From contig CALCEL010000012.1 of NCBI GenBank assembly GCA_937900485.1, positions 1 through 40,516 on the forward strand: DNA of 40,516 nt, in the 5' to 3' direction. Shown here one piece after another: positions 25,103 to 34,739 of this stretch. The position numbers and the translations under genes were made by a program. Numbering within the stretch: position 1 is the first letter of the stretch; every line of letters begins with the position of its first letter. Below the pieces are notes generated by a model. The model was not told the DNA's origin, searched no databases, and was given only the letters and a program-made list of their open reading frames with translations. The DNA comes from an uncultured Prevotellaceae bacterium. GTDB lineage: Bacteria; Bacteroidota; Bacteroidia; Bacteroidales; Bacteroidaceae.

Positions 25103-28100
25103 ATGAATCTAAGAAATCTGCTTACATGTGGTGTGGTGCTTGCGTCTTTGTCGGCGCAGGCTCAGAAGGTCCCAGTGTGGAATGATCCGGCGGTTAATCA
25201 GATCAATCGCAAGACTGATGTCTCGGATTTTTTCGCTTATGAGAATATGGGAATGGCATTGAAGGATGTCAGTCCGAGAGTCAACGCCAAGTCCGGCTCA
25301 GCTCGTTATATGTCCCTCGAGGGAAAGTGGAAGTTCCACTGGGTTGAGAGCGCTAACCAACGTCCTGCCAATTACTTCGCTGTGAAGTATGACGACAGCT
25401 CATGGGGAACGATGTCTGTCCCGGGTATTTGGGAACTCAACGGCTATGGCGACGCTATCTATGTCAATAACCATTATGCGTGGCGTAGTGACTGGATCGG
25501 TGAGCCACCTACTGTGCAGGATAAGGGTAACCATGTGGGCTCATACCGACGCTCTTTCGTCGTTCCTGCTGACTGGAAAGGTGACAAGATATACATGCAC
25601 ATCGGTTCTGCCACGTCAAATATTGAGGTCTACGTGAACGGTAAGTTCGTGGGCTACTCTGAGGACTCTAAGGTGGCCGCTGAGTTTGACGTCACAAAAT
25701 TCATTACTCCGGGAAAGGAGAATCTTATCGCAATGCAGATTATGCGTTGGTGTGACGGGTCATGGAACGAGGATCAGGACTTCTGGCGCCTCTGCGGTAT
25801 AGCCAGGGAGTGTTATCTCTACTCTCGCCCTGTAAGCCATATTGAGGATTTGTTTATCGTGCCAGATTTGGTGAATAACTACACTGACGGTACGTTGTCT
25901 GTTAAGGTGACTGGCGCAGCTGCTGCCGGTAAGAGTGTGGAGCTTTCTCTTAGAGACGCCGATGGGAAAGAGGTGGCTGGTAAGACAGTGACGCTCGACA
26001 AGGATAACAAGGCTGAGGCTCGCATGGACGTAAAGAACCCGCTTAAGTGGACAGCTGAGACTCCTAACCTGTATCGTCTGTATGCTACTCTTAAGGACGG
26101 CGATAAGGTGATTGAGGTCATACCTCAGAGAGTCGGATTCCGTAAGGTGGAGATTAAGAATAAGCAGCTTCTGGTAAACGGAAAGGCTGTATTAATAAAA
26201 GGTGTGAACAGACATGAGCTTGATCCGGACGGCGGATATGTCGTTAGTGTTGACCGTATGATTCAGGACATTAAGGTGATGAAGCAGCTTAACGTGAATG
26301 CAGACCGTACTTGTCACTATCCTAATGACCCTCGCTGGTATGAGCTGTGTGACGAGTATGGAATATATGTGACTGCTGAGACGAATATCGAGAGCCATGG
26401 TATGGGATACGGAGACAAGTCGTTGTCTAAGGACGCCCGTTTCCACGACATGCACGTGGAGCGCCAGAAGCATAATGTGTGCGTGCTGAAAAACCACCCG
26501 TCTATTATCGTGTGGTCATTGGGTAACGAGTCTGGATATGGTAAGAACTTTGAGGATGCGTACGACTGGGTGAAGGGATATGACAACTCAAGACCTTGTC
26601 AGTATGAGCAGGCTGGAAAGAATGGAAAGACTGACGTGTATTGCCCTATGTACGCTGGCTATGAGCATTGTGAGAATTATTGCAAGAATGAGAATAACGA
26701 GAGACCGCTCATTCAGTGCGAGTATTGCCATACCATGGGTAATTCAGGCGGTGGACTTAAGGAATATTGGGACCTCGTGAGAAAATACCCTAATTATCAA
26801 GGTGGTTATGTATGGGATTATGTTGACCAGGGCCTCAGAAGTAAGTCAAAGGTGACTGGCAAGGAGATTTTCGCTTATGGAGGTGACTTTGGACGTTTCC
26901 CTGCAAGTGACAATAACTTTAATATTAATGGTATGATTTCACCAGACCGCGTGCCGAATCCACACGCTTATGAGGTGAAGTATTGTTACCAGAATATTTG
27001 GACCACGCTCAAAAACGCTGCTAATGGAGAACTGGAGGTTTACAACGAGAATTTCTTCTCTTCTCTCGATGATGTGTTCATGTATTATGAGTTGCTCGTC
27101 GACGGTACTGTCGTGGCGAATGGTAATGAGCTGATGTCTAAGTATAATGTGATGCCTCAGTCTTCTAAGGTTGTTAAGGTGTCTGCTATCTCAAACGCTC
27201 TCGCTAATCAGGACTATAAGGGCAAAGAGGTGGTGTGTCACGTAAGCTATGGACTGGATAAGGATATGGGACTTCTGAAAAAAGGAGAGATAATTGCTCA
27301 AGAGGAGTTCTACCTGACTGACTATGTGTATCCTGACGTTAAGGCTTTGACAGCTCAGCCTGTTGCCGACAAGAAGGCAAAGAAGGCGTCGGAGTCTGTT
27401 TCGTGTGATGACAGACAGGAGTATGTGGTGCTTTCTGCTAATGGCTTGGCGGTGACATTCAGCAAGTGGTCTGGATTCGTCAGCTATATTGACGTGGACG
27501 GAAAACAGTTGACGAGCGATGACTCTGAACTCGTGCCTGATTTCTGGCGCGCAGCTACGGATAATGACTATGGCGCTAACATGCATAATAAATTGTCTGC
27601 ATGGCAGAAGCCTGAACTTGTTAAGAAGTCTTTCGAAGTTAATAAGGATGGTGTGAATTTTGTCGTTAAGGCTGAGTATGACGTGAAGGGACTCGACTCT
27701 AAGGTTATACTTGAGTACGTGATGATACCAAGTGGCAAGCTGATTGTCTCACAGTCTCTTAAGGTTAATCCGGATGCCAAAGATAAACCTCAGATGTTAC
27801 GCTTCGGCATGAATCTGCGTATGACAAAGGAACATGGTAACATCGAGTATTATGGAGAGGGACCGGGTGAGAACTACGTGGACAGAAACAACGCTACTAT
27901 GCTTGGAGTGTGGAAACAGACCGTGGCAGAACAGTATTATCCTTATATAAGACCACAGGAGAGCGGAACAAAGACGAAGGTGCGTTATTGGTCTGTACTC
28001 GATAATGCGGGAAAGGGCCTGAAGTTTGAGGGCACCGCACCACTCGAATGCCAGTCTCTCTACTATACAGAGGATGACCTCCAGCCAACAAGGGATAAGA

Positions 28101-28270
28101 AGCAGTTCCATTCCGGAGATTTGATTGAGGAGCCGTTCACGGATGTACACATATCTTCAACTTCTATGGGAATCGGCTGTGTGAACTCTTGGGGGGCTTG
28201 GCCGCGTTGGGAATATCAGATGAAATGGCAGGATTATAGCTATACGTTTGTGCTGTCTCCTGTGAGATGA
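25103..28270 (+). CDS. Secreted beta-galactosidase, GH2 (LacZ-like, five-domain)
   Basis: Hydrolyses terminal beta-galactosides; a signal peptide (1-20, ending SAQA) places it outside the cytoplasm, unlike E. coli LacZ. The 1055 residues follow LacZ order. An N-terminal sugar-binding domain is followed by an immunoglobulin-like domain and then the TIM barrel with GVNRHELDPDGG (367-378). The acid/base is E476 in WSLGNESGYG and the nucleophile E540 in LIQCEYCHTMGNSGGG. A beta-sandwich and the large C-terminal domain follow (GPGENYVDRN, then WGAWPRWEYQMKWQDYSY at the end). The usual ...AVRTSHYP segment reads NADRTCHYPNDP here. It is monocistronic with terminator 28309-28347. Substrate range is not determinable. 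Confidence 0.95.
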   Translation: MNLRNLLTCGVVLASLSAQAQKVPVWNDPAVNQINRKTDVSDFFAYENMGMALKDVSPRVNAKSGSARYMSLEGKWKFHWVESANQRPANYFAVKYDDSSWGTMSVPGIWELNGYGDAIYVNNHYAWRSDWIGEPPTVQDKGNHVGSYRRSFVVPADWKGDKIYMHIGSATSNIEVYVNGKFVGYSEDSKVAAEFDVTKFITPGKENLIAMQIMRWCDGSWNEDQDFWRLCGIARECYLYSRPVSHIEDLFIVPDLVNNYTDGTLSVKVTGAAAAGKSVELSLRDADGKEVAGKTVTLDKDNKAEARMDVKNPLKWTAETPNLYRLYATLKDGDKVIEVIPQRVGFRKVEIKNKQLLVNGKAVLIKGVNRHELDPDGGYVVSVDRMIQDIKVMKQLNVNADRTCHYPNDPRWYELCDEYGIYVTAETNIESHGMGYGDKSLSKDARFHDMHVERQKHNVCVLKNHPSIIVWSLGNESGYGKNFEDAYDWVKGYDNSRPCQYEQAGKNGKTDVYCPMYAGYEHCENYCKNENNERPLIQCEYCHTMGNSGGGLKEYWDLVRKYPNYQGGYVWDYVDQGLRSKSKVTGKEIFAYGGDFGRFPASDNNFNINGMISPDRVPNPHAYEVKYCYQNIWTTLKNAANGELEVYNENFFSSLDDVFMYYELLVDGTVVANGNELMSKYNVMPQSSKVVKVSAISNALANQDYKGKEVVCHVSYGLDKDMGLLKKGEIIAQEEFYLTDYVYPDVKALTAQPVADKKAKKASESVSCDDRQEYVVLSANGLAVTFSKWSGFVSYIDVDGKQLTSDDSELVPDFWRAATDNDYGANMHNKLSAWQKPELVKKSFEVNKDGVNFVVKAEYDVKGLDSKVILEYVMIPSGKLIVSQSLKVNPDAKDKPQMLRFGMNLRMTKEHGNIEYYGEGPGENYVDRNNATMLGVWKQTVAEQYYPYIRPQESGTKTKVRYWSVLDNAGKGLKFEGTAPLECQSLYYTEDDLQPTRDKKQFHSGDLIEEPFTDVHISSTSMGIGCVNSWGAWPRWEYQMKWQDYSYTFVLSPVR

Positions 28271-28308
28271 TATGTTACCAGACAAGTTGACGATACTTGT
28301 TATGTTGA

Positions 28309-28347
28309 CTGAGGAGGTTGCTTCGATTTAGAAGTTAACCTCCTCAG
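28309..28347 (+). terminator. Terminator after the GH2 gene
   Basis: An 11-bp stem CTGAGGAGGTT/AACCTCCTCAG with an inner CTTC/GAAG stem, followed by CCCCTTTTAT, 38 nt after the stop. Confidence 0.8.
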
Positions 28348-28696
28348 CCCCTTTTATAAATGTGTTATGCCCTTGTTTGTAAAGTCGTGTTGCATTTTTG
28401 CAATGTTTTGTGGTTTCTTGGTTAAAAAGTGTTAATTTTCAAGGTGCGGTCGGAAGGAATGTTATTATATGTTTGCGGAAATCGTATCTTTGTGCATCCC
28501 GTATTGGGATGAGTTTAGTGTTATCCTTTTAAATTTAAGTGTAAACCAATAAAAGTCTATCAAAAAATAAGCGAGAATAAATATATTCATTATTATCTGA
28601 GTTTTCCTTTATGTTATTGGATGATTCGTTGATAAATGTTTATCACTTCCTGTGAGACTCGTGTTAGTGTTTTAGATTGAAAAATAAAAAAACAAT
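28348..28696 (+). promoter_or_regulatory. Promoter and long leader region of the BspA-like gene
   Basis: A TATCTTTG box at 28485-28492 matches the -7 consensus, with no well-spaced -33. It would give a leader of about 195 nt before the ATG at 28697. The leader is AT-rich. The only obvious inverted repeat is a short CATCCCGTATTGGGATG at about 28495-28511, next to the transcription start. Confidence 0.45.
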
Positions 28697-30937
28697 ATGA
28701 GTATGAAGACAAAATTACCTTTGCTAATCGCAGTGTTACTGTCCTACGCTGGATTTATTGACGCACAGACTTGGCCAGACTATTGGAAAGTCGGTAGTGT
28801 CATACAGAATAATAATGTAAATTATGTAGTTACTGAGGCCGTATTGGATTCAACGGATAATGTTACAACTGATTTGTCTTCTGTCACTGCGGGTGAGTAT
28901 ACTGGCGAGTTCTATCTTACGCTTTCGTATGAGACAAGACGAGATGTGACGAATGTTGTCAAGGGTACGGTTAGTTCTTTTGGACAAACGACTGCTCCGG
29001 AAATCGCTTATTTCTCAAAAAACTATACAAATACGACGAGAAGTAAGGCTGATGGCGATGTGTATCTGGAATGGGATACATTTAGCCCAGAATCGGAACT
29101 CTATGATCAGGACTTAGTTAACGAATATGTGAGACTGTGTGGACAACTGGTGGAGTATGCCCCTGGATCAACTGCGAAATATAGGTACTCATTCCTGACG
29201 TTGAGAGAATTCTACGAAGAATTTGATGGTGAAACGGTTTTGGATGAGGATGATGAAGAATGGGATGTCGGGGATTTCGTGAGTGAAACCGGATATGATC
29301 CGGATGTTGTATACGTGTATGTGGTGGAGAGGAAAAAAAGTAAAGTGTGGACTCTTGAGACGGCTCAAATCGTGACGTATATTGAATGGGCATCAACTAA
29401 TGAGCTTAATTATGCTTTCGATAGGATTTGCTCAAGCATTGCCATACCTAATAATGTGTCTTGGGGAAATGTTGTGTCTGTTAAATTGGGCGATGCGGTC
29501 AATGACGTCGCTGATGGCGCTTTCGCTAACTCTGATATTTCCAAGTTCGAGGTGTCTGGCTCAAAGTTCTCCACGAACACAGATGGAACGTTCTTATATA
29601 GCTATCATAAGAGTGGATATCAGTATTCTGACACCTTGTTCGCTATAGGTTCGGGTGTTGTGTCTGGAACGTATGAGATTCCAACGTCAGTTGACTATAT
29701 TGTTGACTTGGCTATGGATAACGTGTCAGATGTGACCCTTATGTCTTACAATCCAAACCTTACGTACAATAATCTTGGCGGTTCTGGCAACTCTGTTATT
29801 ATGCCTTCTGAGTTGGCGACAAGTAGTGTGACCGCTCTCGGTCTGCCGGAATACCTCACTTTGGCTACAAATGGTAATGCTGCTTATGGCGTTAAGGTCT
29901 CTGCTGGTAATTTGATTGCTGACAATGTGGCGTCTTTGATTCAGGAATTGGCTGATGGTGCGTATGGAGCAGGTATCTGTTATATTGACTTTACTGATTG
30001 TTCCTCTAATGGAGAACTCGGAACTGTATATGCTCCTTCTAATCTCAATCCTAACTGCTTGTTCTATTTCCCTTCAGGAACGGCAGTGTCTGGTGATAAC
30101 GTCGTAGTCGGTAGCACTTGTGAGAATCTTAATCTTGTGAGAGTTAACAAGTCTCCATTCTATAACAACCAGAAATTTACTGCTACAACAGCTACGTTGT
30201 CAGGTCTTCCTTTGTCTGCGAAGTTTACCTTCGTTTCATTCCCATTTGTTTTGAATGGTACAGATCCAATCACTATAAATGGCTCTGATGATGTGGATCT
30301 TTATAGTACTCTCCGTGTGTCTAAGTTGACAGAGTGGGATGAGACTGAGAACAAGATGTCTTATGAGATTATCACTTCAGGTTCTTTGAGTTCTAATGTC
30401 GGTTATCTCGTTAACACAAGAGATGCAAGCTCGATTTCATCCGTCACTGCGGAGGACGTTACGGTAGCAAGGACTTCTGGTAATATGACTTACGGAACAT
30501 CTAATGGTTGTGTTTGTGGTGCGACATTCCAGTATGTGGTCGGTGACTATGACAATTACAACTATTATGGTATGTCAAATAATAAGTTCGTTTATGTTCA
30601 TGGAACTGCGGCTTACAAACCATTCTCAGCTTACATCAGAACTCCAAAGTCTACTTCAAGTGCTCCTATGAGATATGTTGTTATTGATCCAGAGAGCGAG
30701 GAAGATTTGATAGAGATTACGGATGCCACATCTGTTGACGAGTTGACTTCAGTTTCAGACGTTAACGTTGCTGTGAATGGTGATGTGATTACCATCACAA
30801 CGGAGTCTGCAAAGGCTGTAAGCGTGGTTTCAGTTTCTGGTGTTTCTGTCTTCAACGGCATCGTTGATGGAACTAAGGACATCAATGTGAGCAAGGGAAT
30901 CTATATTGTAAACGGTAATAAATATATTGTAAAATAA
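28697..30937 (+). CDS. Secreted BspA-like / LRR_5 surface protein with type IX-like C-terminal tail
   Basis: A 746-residue exported protein of unknown ligand. The signal peptide is residues 1-24 (ending GFIDAQ). The first ~220 residues are not recognised and include a very acidic stretch (VLDEDDEEWDVGDF). About 225-330 resembles LRR_5/BspA repeats (SIAIPNNVSWGNVVSVKLGD, VADGAFANSDI). The remainder is Ser/Thr/Asn-rich beta structure, and the last ~65 residues (from about VAVNGDVITITTESAKAVSV to GNKYIVK) look like a type IX sorting domain. BspA-like proteins bind host or plant matrix or other bacteria; that role is only inferred here. The stop is 14 bp before a 62-codon gene, probably in the same transcript. 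Confidence 0.8.
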   Translation: MSMKTKLPLLIAVLLSYAGFIDAQTWPDYWKVGSVIQNNNVNYVVTEAVLDSTDNVTTDLSSVTAGEYTGEFYLTLSYETRRDVTNVVKGTVSSFGQTTAPEIAYFSKNYTNTTRSKADGDVYLEWDTFSPESELYDQDLVNEYVRLCGQLVEYAPGSTAKYRYSFLTLREFYEEFDGETVLDEDDEEWDVGDFVSETGYDPDVVYVYVVERKKSKVWTLETAQIVTYIEWASTNELNYAFDRICSSIAIPNNVSWGNVVSVKLGDAVNDVADGAFANSDISKFEVSGSKFSTNTDGTFLYSYHKSGYQYSDTLFAIGSGVVSGTYEIPTSVDYIVDLAMDNVSDVTLMSYNPNLTYNNLGGSGNSVIMPSELATSSVTALGLPEYLTLATNGNAAYGVKVSAGNLIADNVASLIQELADGAYGAGICYIDFTDCSSNGELGTVYAPSNLNPNCLFYFPSGTAVSGDNVVVGSTCENLNLVRVNKSPFYNNQKFTATTATLSGLPLSAKFTFVSFPFVLNGTDPITINGSDDVDLYSTLRVSKLTEWDETENKMSYEIITSGSLSSNVGYLVNTRDASSISSVTAEDVTVARTSGNMTYGTSNGCVCGATFQYVVGDYDNYNYYGMSNNKFVYVHGTAAYKPFSAYIRTPKSTSSAPMRYVVIDPESEEDLIEITDATSVDELTSVSDVNVAVNGDVITITTESAKAVSVVSVSGVSVFNGIVDGTKDINVSKGIYIVNGNKYIVK

Positions 30938-30951
30938 TTAGGAATTGATTT

Positions 30952-31140
30952 ATGAAGAACAAAAAAAATTATGTTACTCCAGTTTCAGAGCAGTATGTGA
31001 TTGCTTTGGACAGCATGATGGCAAGTTCTCCAACTGTTGATGACAAGGGCAAGGAGGTTATTACTGAACCAAGTGAAGGCGATTATGGAGAGGGAGTTCT
31101 TGATGCACGTGGTCGTGGCGATTTTGGTTCGCTTTGGTGA
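30952..31140 (+). CDS. Small protein (62 residues) downstream of surface protein, function unknown
   Basis: It starts 14 bp after the surface protein stop and ends at a strong terminator. The N-terminus is basic (MKNKKNYVTPVSEQYV), followed by ALDSMMASSP, then an acidic/glycine-rich half (KEVITEPSEGDYGEGVLD) and a basic-aromatic end ARGRGDFGSLW. There is no membrane helix or lipobox. From memory, similar small proteins (Lys-rich start, a Pro-Val-Ser/Thr-Glu segment, M-A-S, a Gly/Asp-rich tail ending in Trp) are frequent and unnamed in Prevotella. The function is unknown. Confidence 0.75.
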   Translation: MKNKKNYVTPVSEQYVIALDSMMASSPTVDDKGKEVITEPSEGDYGEGVLDARGRGDFGSLW

Positions 31141-31171
31141 TAGGAGGAACAGAAGTGTTCAACTCCCCTGA

Positions 31172-31210
31172 AGAAAAAGGCGTAAGCGTTTTTTGCTTAC
31201 GCTTTTTTCT
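31172..31210 (+). terminator. Terminator after the surface protein - small protein pair
   Basis: Stem GCGTAAGC/GCTTACGC extended by A-T pairs (AAAAAG with CTTTTT), followed by a long T-rich tail. 32 nt after the small protein stop. Confidence 0.88.
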
Positions 31211-31295
31211 TTTCATTACGTTAGTTCGTGTCTCATGTGTGGTGTGAGACTGTGTGTTTGTTTTAATGAAAGTCTAATATCTATTGTGGAAATTT

Positions 31296-32798
31296 ATGTC
31301 TGAAAGAAAAGACTGTTTACGTCCTTTGATGCTTGTTGGTACTGGTTCTGATGTTGGTAAGAGTATACTTGCTACAGCGTTGTGTAGGATATTCAAGCAG
31401 GACGGTTATTCGCCAGCTCCTTTTAAGGCTCAAAATATGGCTTTGAACTCTTATGCCACTCCTGACGGTTTGGAGATTGGCAGGGCTCAGGCAGTTCAAG
31501 CCGAGGCTTCGTGTTTGGATCCTAATACTGATATGAATCCGGTGTTGTTGAAGCCTAATTCTGAGCATACCACACAAGTCGTGCTACATGGTAAGCCATT
31601 GGGTAACGTTGCCGCATATTCATATTTCAGACACGAAGGTCGTGAGGAATTGAGGAAAGAAGTATGTGATGCGTTCGACAGACTTAGTAAGAGATATAAT
31701 CCTATCGTAATGGAGGGAGCTGGTAGTGTGTCCGAACTCAATCTCAGAGACTCGGATATAGTGAATCTTCCAATGGCACGACATGCCAAAGCCTCAGTGA
31801 TACTTGTAGCAGATATTGACCGTGGCGGAGTGTTTGCCTCCTCTTATGGAAGCATTATGCTACAGACTCCAGAAGATCGAGACATGATAAAAGGAATAAT
31901 CGTTAACAAGTTCAGAGGCGACCTTCGTCTTTTTGATGAGGGAAAGCGTCTGTTGGAGAAAATCTGCGGTATTCCCGTTCTCGGTGTCGTTCCTATGTTC
32001 AGTGGCATCGTTGTTGACCCTGAAGACAGTGTGTATTTAGAGAACATAAAAAAACAAGGTGTGGAAAGCTGTTGTCCAAATGACACAGTCAAGGTTGCAG
32101 TTGTCCTTCTGCGTCACATCTCTAATTTCACAGACTTTTCTGTGTTGGAGCGAGACGAGCGTGTAACATTATTCTATACGAGAGAAGTATCAGACATCAG
32201 TGGGGCGGATATCATTATCATTCCTGGCACCAAATCCACGATGGACGACTTGTTGGAGTTGCGTCGTTTGGGTTTGGCAAAAGCCATAGTCCAGGCAAAA
32301 AATGAAGGCAAAACCATAATAGGAATATGTGGCGGATTTCAGATGTTAGGCAAGACTGTTTGTGACCCGGAAGGTGTTGAAGGTTCCGTGTCAGAGCTTC
32401 CTGGCCTGGACATCTTTCCCCTGCGGACCACTATGTCACGAGACAAAGTGACACGTCAAGTCACGTTCTCGTTTGACGGTGTTACATGTACCGGCTATGA
32501 GATTCATCAAGGCGTCACATCTTTTTGCCATGATGATAATGCTGTTGATCCCGTTCGCTCGTTGTCCGTTGATAACAATGAGCTGCCGGACGTATTTATT
32601 GACGGTACCTGTTATGGAACTTATATCCATGGTTTTTTAGATAACAAAGCCGTTATCGACCATATCCTGAAGCCACACACGAGCAAGTCCGTTGAGGTTA
32701 TGGACATAAAAGCCTTTAAGAACATTCAATATGACAAGCTTGCCGCTCACGTCAGAAAACACGTAGACATAGACAAGCTCTATGAGCTGTTACGTTGA
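31296..32798 (+). CDS. cbiP: Cobyric acid synthase (CbiP/CobQ)
   Basis: Amidates four side chains of adenosylcobyrinic a,c-diamide to give cobyric acid, using glutamine and ATP; cytoplasmic. The 500-residue protein has the N-terminal P-loop-like LMLVGTGSDVGKSILATALC (11-30), the family block APFKAQNMALNSY (41-53), and EIGRAQAVQAEAS. The C-terminal class I glutamine amidotransferase has its nucleophile C345 in IGICGGFQMLG, and catalytic H445 in TYIHGFLDN. I chose the ATG at 31296 over an upstream TTG. The first 155 bp after the previous stop hold a terminator and a GTCTCA/TGAGAC hairpin. cobD follows after 82 bp. Confidence 0.95.
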   Translation: MSERKDCLRPLMLVGTGSDVGKSILATALCRIFKQDGYSPAPFKAQNMALNSYATPDGLEIGRAQAVQAEASCLDPNTDMNPVLLKPNSEHTTQVVLHGKPLGNVAAYSYFRHEGREELRKEVCDAFDRLSKRYNPIVMEGAGSVSELNLRDSDIVNLPMARHAKASVILVADIDRGGVFASSYGSIMLQTPEDRDMIKGIIVNKFRGDLRLFDEGKRLLEKICGIPVLGVVPMFSGIVVDPEDSVYLENIKKQGVESCCPNDTVKVAVVLLRHISNFTDFSVLERDERVTLFYTREVSDISGADIIIIPGTKSTMDDLLELRRLGLAKAIVQAKNEGKTIIGICGGFQMLGKTVCDPEGVEGSVSELPGLDIFPLRTTMSRDKVTRQVTFSFDGVTCTGYEIHQGVTSFCHDDNAVDPVRSLSVDNNELPDVFIDGTCYGTYIHGFLDNKAVIDHILKPHTSKSVEVMDIKAFKNIQYDKLAAHVRKHVDIDKLYELLR

Positions 32799-32880
32799 CT
32801 TACATTTCTCACACGTAATAGAGCGTCAATCACAAAAGAATACTTGCACCTATTATATAATATATAAACACAAACTTATT

Positions 32881-33891
32881 ATGCTGACAGGACATGGCGA
32901 TGATATAGACAGCTACGATAATATCACTGCGAATTTCAGTTCAAACACCTATGGTCAGTTCGACCATAAGAATCTGTTCGGTTTTCTTTACGAGAAAATA
33001 AACGATATCACATCCTATCCGGAACCCGCGGCACGGTCTTTAGAGCGTCGTTTGGCCAGTACGTTAAGGTTGACACCGTCAGAAGTGTGCGTTACTAATG
33101 GCGCAACAGAGGCGATCTATCTTGTTGCGCAAGCATACCGAAGACATAGGAGTGCGGTTCTTGTCCCCACCTTTTCAGAATATGCTGATGCGTGTAGGCT
33201 TCACGAGCACAAAGTGCGTTACCTGTACGACCTCGACCATATACCCCATGATACTGACATAGTGTGGATTTGTGACCCAAATAATCCAACTGGCACGGTG
33301 TTAGGCAGAGAACGTCTGATGCAGATATTACATTCACATGAGGAAATACTATTCGTGATAGATGCCAGTTATGCGTCGTTCACGTTGAGTCATCTGCTGT
33401 CACCGTCCGATGCGGTAGGCTGTTCCAACGTCATTATGATACATAGTATGACCAAACGTTATTCCATTCCTGGGTTAAGGTTAGGTTATATTACCGCCAA
33501 TGAGCATCTGATGTCAGACATACGTGTGCAGAAGATGCCATGGTCGGTGAATAAGGTCGCCATCAATGCAGGTCACTATCTTCTTGCTCATGAGGGAGAT
33601 TATATTTTGGACCTCACATCCTTATTTGCGGAGCGTGACAGGCTGGTTGACAGACTCTCATCCTTAGGCTTTGTTGACGTTTGGCCGTCAGACACCCATA
33701 TCCTTTTGTGTAAACTGAGGATTGGCAATGCTGAATCACTGAAGGAATACTTAGCCAACACCCATGGCGTTCTCATCCGTTATGCTGGAAATTTTGAGGG
33801 ATTAGACCCTTCATTTTTCCGAATTTCTGTTCAGGGGAAAGAAGAAAATGACAAGTTAGTCGATGCTTTGTCACTATGGATTATGGAATAA
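32881..33891 (+). CDS. cobD: Threonine-phosphate decarboxylase (CobD), PLP-dependent
   Basis: Decarboxylates L-threonine-O-3-phosphate to the aminopropanol phosphate linker of cobalamin. The 336-residue fold-type I aminotransferase-like protein has YPEP (47-50), CDPNNPTGTV (131-140), D161 in DASYASF, and the PLP lysine K192 in HSMTKRYSIPGLRLGY. I chose the ATG at 32881, which gives the normal N-terminus; an in-frame ATG at 32782 would overlap cbiP and add 33 unusual residues. The place directly after cbiP distinguishes it from histidinol-phosphate aminotransferase, its close relative, but that alternative should be kept in mind. Confidence 0.88.
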   Translation: MLTGHGDDIDSYDNITANFSSNTYGQFDHKNLFGFLYEKINDITSYPEPAARSLERRLASTLRLTPSEVCVTNGATEAIYLVAQAYRRHRSAVLVPTFSEYADACRLHEHKVRYLYDLDHIPHDTDIVWICDPNNPTGTVLGRERLMQILHSHEEILFVIDASYASFTLSHLLSPSDAVGCSNVIMIHSMTKRYSIPGLRLGYITANEHLMSDIRVQKMPWSVNKVAINAGHYLLAHEGDYILDLTSLFAERDRLVDRLSSLGFVDVWPSDTHILLCKLRIGNAESLKEYLANTHGVLIRYAGNFEGLDPSFFRISVQGKEENDKLVDALSLWIME

Positions 33892-33980
33892 AAAACTCCA
33901 GTTTCGCTGTCATTTTCTGACTAAAAAGTAAAATAAATTGTTCCATAAGGAAGATAAGAGGTGTTTTTTTTACATGTTTT

Positions 33981-34012
33981 TTTGGTTATTATGTTAATAA
34001 GCATTTACTTTG
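33981..34012 (+). promoter_or_regulatory. Promoter of the outer-membrane barrel gene
   Basis: TTTG at 33981-33984, a 20-nt spacer, then TTACTTTG at 34005-34012 (one mismatch to TAnnTTTG). This gives a leader of about 85 nt that contains a CTTTCGAAAG palindrome. Confidence 0.65.
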
Positions 34013-34104
34013 CAGCGCTTTCGAAAGGGGATTCCGAAAACCTTGAAAGACTTTTCTAATTGATAAAAGAGTAGGAACGAATGAAATTATTTTTTTAGAG
34101 AATT

Positions 34105-34629
34105 ATGAAAAAGATTATTCTGACTGCGCTTGTAGCAGCTTCTTCTCTCTGTGCAAGTGCGCAGGTATGGATGGGTGGATCACTCGGTTTCAATGTACAC
34201 ACTCCAGACGGTGGTGATTCAAACACTACTTTCTCAATTGCCCCAACAGTAGGTTATACACTTTCTGACCAGTGGGATATTGCTATCGAGTTGGGTTATG
34301 CTAACTATGGCGATGTTAATGTAGGAGCAGTAGAGGACGCATTCTATGTTCAGCCATTCGCTCGTTACACATTCGCTAAGGCAGGTATCGCATCATTCTT
34401 CGTAGATGGTGGTTTCTCTTTCGGTGTTGTTAATTATGAAGGCGGTGGTGACAACAATGAGTTCCAGATTGGTCTTCGTCCAGGTGTGAAGGTGGCTCTT
34501 TCTGACAAGGTTGACCTCGCTGCTACACTCGGCTGGTTCGGTTATCAGAATGTTAGCGACAGCTACTCTAACTTCGGTCTTAACGTAGACAACACTTCAC
34601 TTTCTTTCGGTATGTACTGGAAGTTCTAA
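34105..34629 (+). CDS. Small outer-membrane beta-barrel protein (OmpX-like/porin family)
   Basis: The 174-residue protein has a typical signal peptide (1-19, ending CASA, mature QVWMGG) and then alternating amphipathic strands (FSIAPTVGYTLSD, AIELGYANYG, VQPFARYTFAK, QIGLRPGVKVALSD) that suggest an eight-stranded barrel. It ends in Phe (SFGMYWKF), the usual barrel C-terminal signature. Codon use is noticeably uniform, as in abundant proteins, unlike the cobalamin genes on either side. It has its own promoter and terminator, so it is probably an independent unit between cobD and cbiB. Specific role unknown. Confidence 0.88.
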   Translation: MKKIILTALVAASSLCASAQVWMGGSLGFNVHTPDGGDSNTTFSIAPTVGYTLSDQWDIAIELGYANYGDVNVGAVEDAFYVQPFARYTFAKAGIASFFVDGGFSFGVVNYEGGGDNNEFQIGLRPGVKVALSDKVDLAATLGWFGYQNVSDSYSNFGLNVDNTSLSFGMYWKF

Positions 34630-34657
34630 TTTGTGAACAATACAAATGTTAATATAG

Positions 34658-34686
34658 AACTGGCGGAGTAATCCGCCAGTTTTTTT
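34658..34686 (+). terminator. Terminator after the barrel gene
   Basis: Perfect 10-bp arms AACTGGCGGA/TCCGCCAGTT, a 4-nt loop and a T-run, 29 nt after the stop. Confidence 0.92.
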
Positions 34687-34739
34687 GTTATGTGCTGTAA
34701 TTCCTTGAATAGAGATTCTCGACATTAGTCCAAAACATT

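Noticed and set aside
32782..32880. Extended start of CobD overlapping cbiP
   Set aside because: The added 33 residues are unlike the family, while the ATG at 32881 gives the standard N-terminus.
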